Shown: positions 1-10,257, numbered from the stretch's first letter. The stretch: DNA of 27,339 nucleotides from Ministeria vibrans ATCC 50519 (GCA_943704425.1 CALSCP010001056.1:1-27339), one strand, 5' to 3'. Program-made: numbers and translations. Notes: generated from the sequence alone by a model not told the origin.

Positions 1-523
1 TAAGCTATACCAGAGGCAAACGTCCATGTTTATCCCTTGGTTTCCAAAGCAAGTTCCTTCCACCTCCACTCACTCCCAAAAGATCAAGAACAGCTGATGT
101 TTTCTTTTGTTTTTTGGAGGGGTTTGTTGTTTTGGGGAAGTTTTTCTCTGGCTTGTGCTGATCTCACATTTTCTTTGTTTTTTTCAAAATTTATTCTCAT
201 GATTGATAATTATATTATAAAAATAATAATAATTATTATTTTTATTATTATAATTTATTTCTATTCATTTGAGTAACCTTCTATTCCTATTTCTATTATT
301 CGACCATGCAAATAAAGCATTGAAGACGCCAGAGGGCGGTCGGTGTTCGTGTGTGTAGCACACACAGTAGGCCAAAAGCAAGAGAAAGGCGGAAGACGCA
401 ATAAGCGTAGAAAGTGAGAAAGTGAGATTTTTAAAAGATAGTTTTAGTAATGCAAATTGAGAACTAAGCTGGCCAACTGAAGTGGCATTGTGTATGAGGG
501 TTTGGTGTCGCATATACTAATTT
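1..523. other. Left-end intergenic stretch, no supported gene
   Basis: I see no convincing gene here. The first 180 bases are T-rich on the given strand and 190-265 is an ATT/ATA-rich low-complexity patch. Short open frames exist on both strands but none shows family resemblance or splice continuity. The part nearest 523 is probably the 3' untranslated region of the minus-strand reductase whose stop lies at 524. Confidence 0.5.
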
Positions 524-1365
524 TTACTTGGGCAGGCCGGCGGTGATGCGCTGATTTCGCATTGCAATGGCGAGCCACTCGACTTGAGAGAGCATGCTGG
601 GAAGTTGGTGCAGCAGACGATTGTCAGAGTCGGTGGGAGTACCGTCTTCATGAAACATGCTGGAAGCAGTGGGATAGCCCACCGTCTACTTACAAACAGT
701 GCTCGATCGGTGTGTGTGATGTGCGCTGTGTCACACTTGGTTTGTGTACCTTACTGACTGGGAGACAGCCCAGCTCGAGAAGGATCGTGCGCAGTGCAAC
801 AATGCCACGCATGCCACCCCAAGGACCAACAGAGTAACCAATACACCCTACAAGCTGCTTGGTGAGAGGAGTGGAGTGGAGAGAGAGAGAGAGTACCGCT
901 CGGCTTAAACGCAAAATTAGACCCTCCAAAGTGGCCCAGGAGCGACGCGAGCGCTGGAGGCACCGAATGGTTGTATTCGGCAGTGACGACGATGATGGCG
1001 TCGGCCTCCTTGATCGTCTGCGCCATGGCGTCCTGTTTGGGATTGTCGCCCGCCTTCAAGAAGAAGTGCGGCGTCCTCAGCTCCGCGTCGCCCTCCAGCG
1101 CGCCGCCATCGCCAAAGCACTCCAAGGGGTCAAACACTGTCAGGTCGTGCGTGACCTAAGAAGAGCGTCAGCGAGAGAAGCAGAGACAAACGCGAACGGG
1201 TTGTTGGTTTACCTTGTCTGCTCCGCAAGTGGCTGTCCGCGACTTGATCGTATCAACAACATGTGCAAGCACTCGAGAGCCCAGACGAGAATCACCTCCC
1301 CACGACGGGACGCAATTGCGCGCAGAGCCCATGAATAGGACCGTTTTCAGTGTAACAGATGACAT
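524..1365 (-). CDS. NADPH-dependent FMN reductase family protein
   Basis: Four exons on the minus strand: 1365-1213, 1155-897, 847-750 and 685-524, giving 223 residues with all joins in frame and GT-AG introns of about 50-65 nt. The N-terminus carries a flavodoxin-like first strand and a GSAR loop (residues 13-16) expected to hold the FMN phosphate. Residues 110-118 read AEYNHSVPP, the hallmark of the NADPH-dependent FMN reductase family, and a later [12 protein letters not shown] loop matches the family's second flavin-contact region. Known members are small homodimeric cytosolic flavoproteins that pass NAD(P)H electrons to quinones, azo dyes or free FMN; the physiological substrate here cannot be told. 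Exon 3 is entered at TTGTAG/GG; a closer upstream AG would break the frame. Intron 2 is mostly a (CT)n run on the sense strand. The start ATG at 1365 is the only one before the conserved first strand. Confidence 0.85.
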
Positions 1366-1754
1366 AAATAATAGTAAATATACTGTTGTGAACTTACGAT
1401 AATAATTACGATCTGTATCATTAATAAATGGGTTGTATTCTTCTTCTTCTACTAATAATTACGATCATTCATCATTGAAGACATTGATATTGAATATTTA
1501 TTATTTACCGATTATTAGTTAGTCACTGAAAGAATCAGGACACACCAGATTGTCTTTCTGAGATGATCTTATTGAAGGATTGTTGTTTGTTTTTCTTATT
1601 ATTGTTATTATTATTGTTATTATTATTGTTATTATTATTATTCTGGCTTCTGAGGGCTCAACTGCCAAATTCCTTTTTTCTTCTTCTGTATAATATCCCG
1701 TTTATCTTAATAATGTCATAAATGAAGTACATTTCAATAATGTTCGTGTTTGTT
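1366..1754. other. AT-rich intergenic region with TTATTATTG repeats
   Basis: This lies between the stop of the Ank-JmjC gene and the start of the reductase, both on the minus strand. It is strongly AT-rich; 1596-1641 is a microsatellite of TTATTATTG-type units. It should hold the reductase promoter and the Ank-JmjC 3' UTR. An 18-base string at 1422-1439 recurs at 12655-12672, also upstream of a minus-strand gene. No gene seen. Confidence 0.5.
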
Positions 1755-4010
1755 TTACATGACCACTTCAACAGCCACGGCAACATTGACTGCAGCCGCA
1801 TTGAGCACCGAATGCGCCAAAGCATCGGGAACATAAACCAGATCACCCGCCCTTTGGACGCCTTCCCAGCGAGTGCAGGCAGGGAGAAGGTGCACTTGCC
1901 AGTCTGTCGCAGAGGTGTGCTCGCGCACAGGTCGTTTGCTCAGCACAGCGCATTTGGCCTCGAGGATGCTCCAGTGCTTTTCACCCTCAAACAACACATT
2001 GATGGCATCCAAGTGGAAGTGAAACGGAGCACCCGTGTGCACGCCACCCACCATGAGCTGCCACGGGTGAGTGCGGCGCGAGCGGAACGGCTCAGGGAAG
2101 TGCACATCGCGCATGAGCATGCGATGGCGCATAACCAACTGGTTATCAAACAGGTACAATCCTTTCTGAAGCACATTGGCCTTCGCATCATGGCGATCAT
2201 CATCATTGCTATTATCACTACTACGCTGAGTGAGTCGAAGTTGCTCAGTGAACGCGCGAAAGGTCATTGGAACCTCAATTGCACTCGCATCCGATTCTTC
2301 CGATGCACTATTGTACTGACGTGCATATGGAATCAGACCCACACGCACAGTCTCACTCCCCAAATGCTCATTCAAATAGTCGAGGGTCCATTGTGGGTGC
2401 CAGTCATGTGCAATGCCACGGAGAATAAACGGGCGTTGCAGTGAGATGTGATCGCGCCAGAGCACATTGGGAGAAGGGAGAGAGGTGAAGATGGGAATAG
2501 ATTCGGCGGGTGGTGCACTGAGGGAGTCCATTTCGAGTGGTGTTTCCGTGAGAATCACAGTGGAGAAGTCGCTGTGATCGCAGCGAAGAGAAGAAGGCAA
2601 AGACGAGTTGTCGAGAAGGAGAATCTGATCAACGAGAGTGCGCACGGGGCGTCTTTGTTGTTGCGAATGGAGCAGACGTGACAGATCGATTGCAGAACGA
2701 TTGAATGAGTCGCGCTCTGAGAGTGCACTGACAAGGGACGCATGCGCGTTGCGCTCGAGTGACACACACGCCATGGCTTTAAGTGTGGCGTCAAAATTAC
2801 GCACAACAGCAATGTGAAGTGGATTCATTGCAAGTGGAGAGTCACTCTGTTGGGTCTGGTGAGTGAGTGCGGAGTGAAGGTCAGAGGTCGAGCGCAGAAG
2901 GAGTGCCACTGCATCAGCATCACCCACGTCAGCCGCCATGTGCAGCGCTGACCACCCGCGCGTGTTGCGACTCGTGATACGTGTGCGAAGTGCTGGACAT
3001 TGCTTGAAAAGCCGACGTAACAATCGTACGGTGAGGGCACTAATGTACGGGAAGAGTTTGTCGCGTGTGACGACGCGTGCGCCGTCTTCGACTATGTCCT
3101 GTGGGAAATCAAGCTTCCACGTCGCAAAAGTGTTGTGTGTGTGGGTGTCTTGATGGCCACACCACGGCGAAGGAGCTCCGTCGTGCTTCAGCAGAAGTGT
3201 AGCGACTGTTTTGAATGTGTTTTTTGAGCTGACCGCAAAGTGAAGGGCGTTCCAACCGTTGTACGACGCACCGGTCGCCGTCGAGGTGGCACACTCTCCA
3301 AACCGCTTTGAATTGGACAAGAGACCCACTGCATCCTCGTAGCGCAGGTAAACGGCATAGTGAAGGGCGGTGCGCCCGTGTCCATCGCGAGCCGATGCGT
3401 CCCACTCCTTGCTGACAATTCCTCGCAGTGTCTTGGTGAAATTCCCATGCTTGCTCACGCGCGCGCAGTGATCGAAGTGCTGGCGTTCGTCATAGCCTTT
3501 CAATGCAAAGTGAACGCTGGTCATCGCGCCCGGAGGTTCGAGAGGGCCTTGGCAGGAGCAAACAAGTGAGCAAAAGACACACACACACAGACACACAGAC
3601 ACACACACACACACACACAGACACACACACACACACACACAGACACACACACACACACACACAGACACACAGACACACACACACACGTACACACAACATG
3701 TCATATGTCACTTACCAGGTGTATTCTTGTCAACTGCGGTTGCTTTCAGACGAGCGCCGTTACGCTCAAGAAGACGGACAAGATCTAAACGGCCACGGTA
3801 TGCGGCAAGGTGGATGGCGGTCGGCGACGGCGAATGAGAGGACTGCGACGCTTGCTCGAGTGCGAGGCCCGCAGGAAGCAACCCTCGCACGGCCGAAGTT
3901 GCGTTTCCCTGGACTATTGCGCGGTACAGCAAGCTCTGGGTCACCTTTGGATCCACTTGGCCCAGTGATCCCGGCAGAAGCAGCAGGAGAGCGATGAACA
4001 CGATCATCAA
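1755..4010 (-). CDS. Signal-peptide protein with ankyrin repeats and C-terminal JmjC domain
   Basis: Two exons, 4010-3716 and 3547-1755, encode 695 residues. Residues 1-18 are a classic signal peptide (Met, then a long Ile/Leu/Val core, then small residues before Gln). Ankyrin-type repeats follow up to about residue 290; recognisable cores are TAIHLAAYRGRLDLVRLL, GRTALHYAV, GWNALHFAV, GWSALHMAADVGDADAVALL and NPLHIAV. A JmjC (cupin) domain fills about 435-695: entry motif FILRGIAHDW, Fe(II) ligands H610 and D612 in FHFHLD, likely 2-oxoglutarate lysine K622 in GEKHW, and third ligand H677 in GDLVYVPDALAHS. All three metal ligands are present, so it should be an active 2-oxoglutarate oxygenase, most like the small JmjC hydroxylases (JMJD6/FIH/JMJD8 type) rather than histone demethylases. 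The single intron is filled with (TG)n. The signal peptide implies ER or secreted location. Start codon is 112 bp from the divergent FMO start. Substrate unknown. Confidence 0.8.
3576..3694. repeat. (CA)n/(CAGA) microsatellite in the Ank-JmjC intron
   Basis: About 115 bases of near-perfect AC dinucleotide with regular AG interruptions. It occupies most of the only intron of the minus-strand Ank-JmjC gene, so the transcript carries TG repeats leading into the acceptor. Confidence 0.95.
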
Positions 4011-4122
4011 AAAAGATTGATTGTGTCAAAACTCAAAACTCAAAAGTCAAAATCTCAAACGAATCATTGAATGATCTCATAAGTTAATAAAGTTATTAAA
4101 GTTATTAATTTGCTTCTTTGTC
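4011..4122. promoter_or_regulatory. Short divergent promoter region, Ank-JmjC / FMO
   Basis: Only 112 bp separate the two oppositely oriented start codons, so both promoters and both 5' UTRs must fit here or overlap coding sequence. It contains AACTCAAAACTCAAAA and AAAGTTATTAAAGTTATTAA direct repeats. No canonical TATA box is assigned. Bidirectional promoter function is inferred from position only. Confidence 0.45.
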
Positions 4123-6683
4123 ATGCTGCTGGACGTCTCGTTGTACAACGACCTGTCTCGGCACGAGATTGCGGGCGGGTTTGCTCTGATCGTGGTCTTC
4201 TATGCCATCTACAAGTCATTGACGCGCTGGCGCGATCCTATCGTCGAGACGCGCTATCTGGACAAGCTCGAGGCGGAGCGGGAGGCTCTACGGGCCAAGG
4301 GAACGCCGCTGTCGCCGCCTGGCCGCTACTGTGTTGTTGGTACGTTGGGGTTTGCGCATTTGTGTTTGGCGTTGGTGACACACACTCCTCCGCTTCCACG
4401 CGACAGGCGCCGGCTTCTGCGGCCTCGGCATCTGTGCTGCATTGGGGCGATGGGAGTTTGACTACGATTGCTTTGAAGCAGACGTAAGAGATTCAGAGGA
4501 TTGATGGGATGAGTTTTGACGTCTTCGTTTTCGCTTGTTGTGTCTCTTATAGGACTGTGTTGGCGGAAATTGGTACCACGGCGTGTACGAGACGGTGCAC
4601 ATCATCTCGTCGCGACGCACCACCGAGTACAAGGACCTCCCCATGCCCCGCTCGTTCTCTGAGTTTCCCAGCAAAGACGAAATGTTTCGCTACTTGTCGC
4701 ACTATGCGCGTTTTTGGGATGTCAAGCGCCACATTCGCTTCAACACCAAAGTTGCAGCAGTGCATCCCATTGAAAAGGGCGAGCAAGGGTACGACGTGGA
4801 GCTCGAGGATGGCTCCATGCACCACTACAAGGTATTACGTTATTTCAGTAGTGTCATTGTCTGATTAATAACGACATACGCAGTAATTGCGTATTTTCAT
4901 AACAACAACGCACAAGTGCAAACGACCACAAGCCAGTGGAATGATACTAAAGACGCACACTTTTTTGGTGTGTTGATAGGGAGTGATTATCGCCAATGGA
5001 CACCACTGGGATGCGCGATGGGCTGGACCGTACCCGGGGACCTTCAGCGGCATGCACATGCACAGCAAACAGTATAAGGAGCCGAGCGTGCTTGAAGGGA
5101 AGCGTGTCTTGGTGGTGGGTGGGGGAAACAGTGCCTGTGATATTGTCGCGGAGGCAGCTCGTTTTGCTCGCTCTGCTCATGTGTCCCATCGCAGAGGTAC
5201 TGAGAGGGAGAACGAGAAGTGTGTGCGTGTGTTTAGTGTGTGCTTATTGTGTGTGCTTATTGTGTGTGCTTATTGTGTGTGCTTTTGTGTGTGCTTTTGT
5301 GTGTGTAGTGTAGTGTGTATGGTAGATATTTGTGTTGAGTTTTGTTATTGTTTTGTGAGGGGTATTGATCGTGTGTGTATGTGTATGTGTATGTGATAGG
5401 TTATTGGTTTTTGCCGCGTACTATGTTTGGAATGCCGTCAGTGGAAGGAATTTTCCCGTGGATGCCACTCTGGTAGGCACAATAATTTATGGCTCCAATC
5501 CGCAATCCTATCTCACTTTTCCCTCAGGTTTCAGCGCTTTTTTATCGGCCTTGCCCTTCGCTTAGTCGTTGGCAAATACACTGACTACGGTCTCAAAGAA
5601 CCAGATCACAAACTCTTTGATCATCATCCGACGATCAACAGGTAAAATAGACAATATACTCATAACATGAAAGAAACGGATTTTTGTTTCTGTACAGTGA
5701 TCTTCTGAACTATATCAAGCTGGGACGAGTGACACCACACGCAGACATTAAGGAATATGACGGGCATACAGTCCGTTTTGAAGACGGTTCATCTGATCAA
5801 TTTGATTTGATTGTTCATGCAACTGTAACCTGTTTGCATTGCAAGTCTCTCTTTCTCACACTAAGTATTTTACTTTCGTGTGTGTATGCGCGTGTGTCGT
5901 GTTTTTTTTGTTTTTTTTTGTTTTTGTAGGGATATCACGTTTCTATTCCTTTGCTCTCTTCGGATGTTCTGACGTGGTCGAAGCATCCGATCAACGGTCG
6001 AACGTACCCGGATTTGATTGAGGGAATGCTCATTCGGGACTATAAAGTATATGAGTTTTCGTGATTATTCACTTTGATTTATTATTTTCTTTCGTTCTTG
6101 TGTGTGTGTGTATACGTGTGTGTGTAGAATCTGATTGTGTTTGGGGTGGGCCAGCCTCGCTACGGTGCTGGACCACTCATTACAGCAGGTGAACTTACCT
6201 ACTTCTAGCCCTAACCCTAATTCTAACCCTAATGACTAAATACATTGCTTTTGTGTGTCCGTTTAGGCGCTGAGGTTCTCGCCAAAATGCTGCGCATTCA
6301 GGAGGATTTGTCCGCTCCACTCGCAAATGTCCTTCATCGTCTGGGCTCTCCCGTCCTCTCCCAAAAGACGAACATGGTCGATCCTTACTTGAACGTAAAG
6401 TCATTCATTCATAAAACTGTATCACGCACCGCCTCTCACTGACATACTCACAGTGCTTCATGTTTTTATTAATCACACTCACAGTGCCTCACCTGTGTCA
6501 ACTCTCTCTCTCACTCACTGACCGACTCCCCCTCACTCACTGTCGCCTACTACTGACTTACTTACACTCTTCCTCACCGACCCACCGTGTGTCCCATAGG
6601 ATCCTCATGTGGTGTTTACGGGTGCTCTCGAAGCTCTTTCCGCTCTCTCAAACTTGACCAAACTCGCAAAGCTTTTCTCTTAA
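4123..6683 (+). CDS. Flavin-containing monooxygenase (FMO-like), membrane-anchored
   Basis: Eleven exons: 4123-4339, 4407-4483, 4553-4831, 4980-5196, 5400-5472, 5528-5641, 5698-5824, 5930-6046, 6128-6188, 6267-6394 and 6600-6683, joining in frame to 497 residues, the usual FMO length. The FAD Rossmann motif GAGFCGLG is at 73-80, the NADPH motif GGGNSA at 238-243, the FMO signature F-x-G-x3-H-x3-Y at 213-223 (FSGMHMHSKQY), and ATGY at 367-370. These make it a class B NADPH/FAD monooxygenase, expected to oxygenate soft nucleophiles (N or S) or act as a Baeyer-Villiger-type enzyme; substrate not deducible. Residues 16-34 form a hydrophobic segment ahead of the FAD domain, suggesting an N-terminal membrane anchor, whereas vertebrate FMOs anchor by the C-terminus. 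Introns are short; intron 4 is a TG-rich minisatellite and intron 9 holds telomere-like repeats. The stop lies 21 bp from the stop of the convergent bHLH-PAS gene. Confidence 0.9.
5235..5306. repeat. 13-bp tandem repeat in FMO intron 4
   Basis: Tandem copies of TGTGTGTGCTTAT, drifting to GTGTGTGCTTTT in the last copies, followed by looser TG repeats up to the acceptor at 5399. The sense strand is TG/T-rich. Confidence 0.9.
6206..6232. repeat. Interstitial telomere-like CCCTAA repeats in FMO intron 9
   Basis: The sequence reads TAG, CCCTAA, CCCTAA, TTCTAA, CCCTAA: four hexamers in phase, three of them exact CCCTAA, the complement of TTAGGG. It sits inside the intron between exons 9 and 10. 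Confidence 0.8.
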
Positions 6684-6704
6684 AATCGCCACAATTTTTT
6701 ATTT

Positions 6705-8880
6705 TTATTTTGAAATAATCTCATTGAGCGCTCTTTCTTCGGCCTTTTGGACTGTTTCTAACGTCGATTGCTCCTTCTCAGTGATTGATTGAATGTCACA
6801 CAAATCACTCGCCTAAAACAACAACGAAAATAATTTAATTCAGAGAAAAGAGAGAATAGGAAAAGGCAACGAATGTAAGTCAACAATGATAATAATATAA
6901 TAATAGCGTGAAAGAACTGAAACGAATACTGACGAAAACTGTCCATAACATTGAAATGAAAAAACCTAACGTTGATGGAAAACGGTCCATGAAGTCGACA
7001 CAAAAAGGTGATTTCACAGTAAATAATGAAACGAAAATGATCAAACAAAGAACAAAAAGGTGAATAACATCATGTTTTTTTGTTGGTTATGACCTGAGAA
7101 GGGTCCAGCAAATGAAAATGTTTCTTCGTAATAACACACTGCTGAACAGCGTTTGTGCGTGAGTCGAGAAGGGGACTCACATGAGCCACACTCGCAATCA
7201 TTCGGTTGTCTTTGCGGCGTGACAGAACCATTCCAGTCCATTCCTCACCAGACCTAATATATAGTGAAGAGATTAGAGTACTATTATTATTAAAGCTTCT
7301 TCATCAATCAGTGCCCTTTATGTAAAGGAAACACATTGACTGTCTGTCGGTCTGACAATTTCCAAATGCTCCATTGCAACTTACGAGATTTTGGATTGAA
7401 TCTCTTGGGATTTGGCAGTCATTGAGGGACAAGAAATACAGCCAGTGACGTCACGAGCCGCTTTACCAATGACTTCAGCACGAGAATATCCTTTGAGAGC
7501 GATACCAAAGCAGAAAAACAACAAAATTTAGGGAGTGAGGGAGCAAAACAGTTCAGATTTGTACCAGTCATGATTTCCCACGTTGGATCGACAAACACAT
7601 AATTGTTATCCGCGTCCGTTATTTCCACAGTGAGCAGGGCTGCAGATCCCAGCTAAAACATAATAATAATAATAATAATAATAATTATAATAATTATTAT
7701 TTTTGTGGTGATTTTGAGTTTTTTTTTGAACCATTTAGTACCTTTTTCTGGAGCGTCTCATTTTCCGTCATTAATTTCTGGACATTTGACTGCGCCTGAA
7801 GGTTCTGCTTTGTAAGCAATTCATTGTGTTTACGGTGCTCTTTGATCGTCTGAGCGGCAGTTTGAGCAACAACGGCGCGAGAAGGGGTTTTGGAGGAATG
7901 GGCAAGAGACGGAAGGGAGAGAACGAGTTCGTGCATGGAGTCGCGGAGCTTGGTGCGACTGCGTTGTTCGGCGGCTTTGTGGCTGGGCGGACGGTCGCTG
8001 CTGCTGCGCTTCCGTGTGCTTGTGGCGGTGGCAGTAGCGGTGGCAGAGTCGGGTAGGTCGGAGGAAGATGCTTCTGAGGAAGCGTAGTTGGGTGGGACGA
8101 CGTTGAGAGGTGGAGCGTGATTGTGGAGTTGGTAGGTTGGCGTTTCCACTTTGATGGTGGGGATGTCAAGGTGTTGGAAGGCAATCTCGGCGGGGTCTGT
8201 AGCAGTGGGTTCGGCAAAGGCAGCGGGAAGGGTAAAGGCCGTGAGGTCGTCAACCATCTCGGCAAAGGCACTCGGGAACTGGTTGGTGCCGAGACGTGCC
8301 GCCGCCTGGGCGCCGTACACCGTGCTCACGCCCTCCTCAATCAAATTGCCCATGTCTACGTCGTCGTCGGCCACCTGGCGTCCGCCGAGCTCGCGCACGT
8401 CGCGCAGAATGTTTTCCAGACTCAGGTCACTCAGCTCGCGCCGCAAAAACTCTTCGCCGCTCGTCAACACCACAAACTGCCGCTCGAGCACCTGGTCGCT
8501 GCTCACCAGCTCAACGCCTGTCTCGGTGAAGAGGCGTGCCGTTGCACACGGCGTCGCGTACACCAGCTAAACGAAAGAGACGAGTTTACACTCAGATATC
8601 TCGACAGACACGACAGCGACACACCCCGCGTGAGTCCACAGCAAACCCCAGACAATAGGAACCCCAGGCGGGCAAGAGCGCGTCGGCAACGGCAGTTTGA
8701 CGCGCACTTATCGGCAAAAACTATTTTGACGGATACCCAGAAAAAAATGCACAGAATACAACTCACCTCGTGAAGGTCGGAGAGGGAATTTTGAAAGGGT
8801 AGCTGAGTGTGAAGGCGGGCCGAGGTGGCGGTAGCGGCGTCAAAGCGTCCGTCGTTGCGCAAAACGATCACCACAACCAT
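6705..8880 (-). CDS. bHLH-zipper/PAS protein with doublecortin-like N-terminus
   Basis: Six exons: 8880-8767, 8566-7742, 7652-7565, 7490-7385, 7253-7094 and 6812-6705, 466 residues. Residues 1-80 resemble a doublecortin (ubiquitin-fold) domain: VVVIVLRNDGR, then a SLSDLHEL helix, then ARLFTETGVELVSS and FVVLTSGEEF, matching the family's RNGD, LYT..G, L.L, YV..GGE.F rhythm. A linker rich in Asp, Pro and Ser follows. Residues 230-313 are a basic helix-loop-helix: the basic region has H234, E238 and R242, the E-box (CACGTG)-type triad, and helix 2 runs into a heptad-like zipper up to ENETLQKK. Residues about 320-420 form a PAS domain (NYVFVDPTWEIMTGYS, RAEVIGK, then GEEWTGMVLSRRKD and VSPLLD), ending in a short coiled coil. 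It is likely a nuclear DNA-binding regulator with a sensory or dimerising PAS domain. The position of the LOV photoactive Cys is Ala354. bHLH and PAS are clear; the doublecortin call is moderate. ATG 8880 is the first in-frame start. Confidence 0.75.
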
Positions 8881-9271
8881 AACGCCACTCTCCGGTCGAT
8901 CGACGTCACGCGGGCCGCTGGAATGACAAGAGTGGGCAAGGTAGAAGGCAGGAGGCACGGCAAAAGCGCAGCTCGTGGCCCGATTGAATGATTAAAAAGT
9001 TGTGACTTTGCGATTGCGCCGCACTCTCTTCTCTCTGTACACACACACATACAGCATTAGCAACTGGGAGTTCTCGCGACCAGCAGTGTACAGTTCATTA
9101 AACTCTCTTTCATGAGCTGGATCCGTGGATCGCATGGTGGAAGCACCAGTTTCACGGTCGTTCCCATACATTGAGTTCAATGAGTTGTCGTGTCAAATAC
9201 TCACCAAATACTTATTCAAATTTGATCTATTGTGGACGAATCACTCTGTCCTGGCTGTCCACGCTCATACA
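8881..9271. promoter_or_regulatory. Divergent intergenic region, bHLH-PAS / DNAL4
   Basis: A 391-bp gap between two divergent start codons. It contains a TGACGTCA-like CGACGTCACGC at 8899-8909 and a GCCACGAGC-type GC-rich stretch, then AT-rich sequence toward the dynein gene. No gene recognised. Some of it may be 5' UTR; an in-frame upstream ATG for the dynein gene exists at 9125 but its sequence is not like the family. Confidence 0.4.
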
Positions 9272-10257
9272 ATGACGACGGTATCTTCCACAGAAAGGCG
9301 AACCTTCAATTATCCTTTGTGTGTTGTAAGTTGACAGTTTGAGTTGCTGAGAAACAACTGATCCCTCGCTCACTCCTGCGAGCCTCTGCAGAACGGCGAT
9401 ATGCCCGATGAAATGCGCATCGAAACGATGGACCTCTGCGTGACGGCCGTTGAGAAGTATTCGACAAACAATGAGGTATTGGGGTTTCGTATCTTAGCAA
9501 CCAAACCATAAAAAAAACCTGTTTTACTATTCCCTTGCATTACATCGTGAGGCGACTGGCGCTCAAGCCACATATGTAATATGGGCCATGCTTTGACAAC
9601 GCGTGCCAATGTCTTCGGATGAAGTTTTACAATATTTTTGGCATCGTTTGGTTTGTGCATTTGGTTTGTGCATTTCACAGGACCATTTCAGTGTCGGTAT
9701 ATCCAGCCCAAGAGCACACGACGAAGTCCTGACCGGTGGATCCTGTTTGTGAATAAGAGAATGCCTCCGGCGAATGCAAGTGACGTCAATTTATGTCTGT
9801 TGCGATTGAGAGATTGAGAGAGAGAGAGAGAGTGAAGAGAGAAACATAGACAGAGAAACAAAGTGATAGAAAGAAAGAAAAGTGATAGAGAGAAAGAAAA
9901 GAAGTGGTAGAGAGAGAAAAAGTGATAGAAAGAGCCAAAATGAGAAAAAAAGAAAGTTATAGACAGAAAGAAACAGAGTGAAAAAGAAACAATCATTGTG
10001 TCTTACACTTTCTCATATTGTCTTTGGGCTTAACAGTTGGCCGCGAAATTGATCAAAGAGACAATGGACAAAAACTACGGACCGTCCTATCATGTTATAG
10101 TGGGTAAAGCAAAAAAAAACACACAAGTGAAAATATGATGTTATGTTTTGTTTTCTTTTTAGGGGAAGGATTTGGATTTGAAATCACGTTTGCACAGAAA
10201 CATATGATTTACGTGTTTTTTGGTGGAAACATTGCGATTCTTGTTTGGAAAATCTGA
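9272..10257 (+). CDS. DNAL4: Dynein axonemal light chain 4-like (LC8 family)
   Basis: Four exons, 9272-9325, 9392-9475, 10037-10103 and 10163-10257, join in frame to 99 residues, close to the 105 of animal DNAL4. The body aligns along its length with the family: GDMPDEMRIETMDLCVTAVE, then NNELAAKLIKETMDKNYGP, then HVIVGEGFGFEITF and a closing GGNIAILVWK. The ETM-LCVTA and IKETMDK signatures and the GEGFGFEIT strand separate it from cytoplasmic DYNLL1/LC8, which has other residues at those places. LC8-fold proteins are beta-swapped homodimers that stabilise dynein intermediate chains; DNAL4 belongs to axonemal dynein, so its presence implies a motile cilium or flagellum at some life stage. Intron 2 is 561 nt, far longer than other introns here. 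I chose ATG 9272 because the length and the TF-PL N-terminal pattern fit; an upstream in-frame ATG at 9125 would add an unlike extension. Confidence 0.88.
9476..10036 (+). other. Unusually long second intron of the DNAL4 gene
   Basis: At 561 nt it is several times longer than most introns of the window. It holds a 13-bp tandem duplication (TGGTTTGTGCATT twice, about 9650-9675) and a purine-rich block at 9815-9985 with units such as AAAGTGATAGAGAGAAAGAA. No coding sequence recognised inside it. Confidence 0.6.

Noticed and set aside
265-513. 82-codon minus-strand frame next to the FMN reductase stop
   Set aside because: It lies where the reductase 3' UTR should be and has no recognisable features beyond a hydrophobic stretch.
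9370-9678. 102-codon minus-strand frame within DNAL4
   Set aside because: It spans DNAL4 exon 2 and its intron on the opposite strand, with no family pattern.
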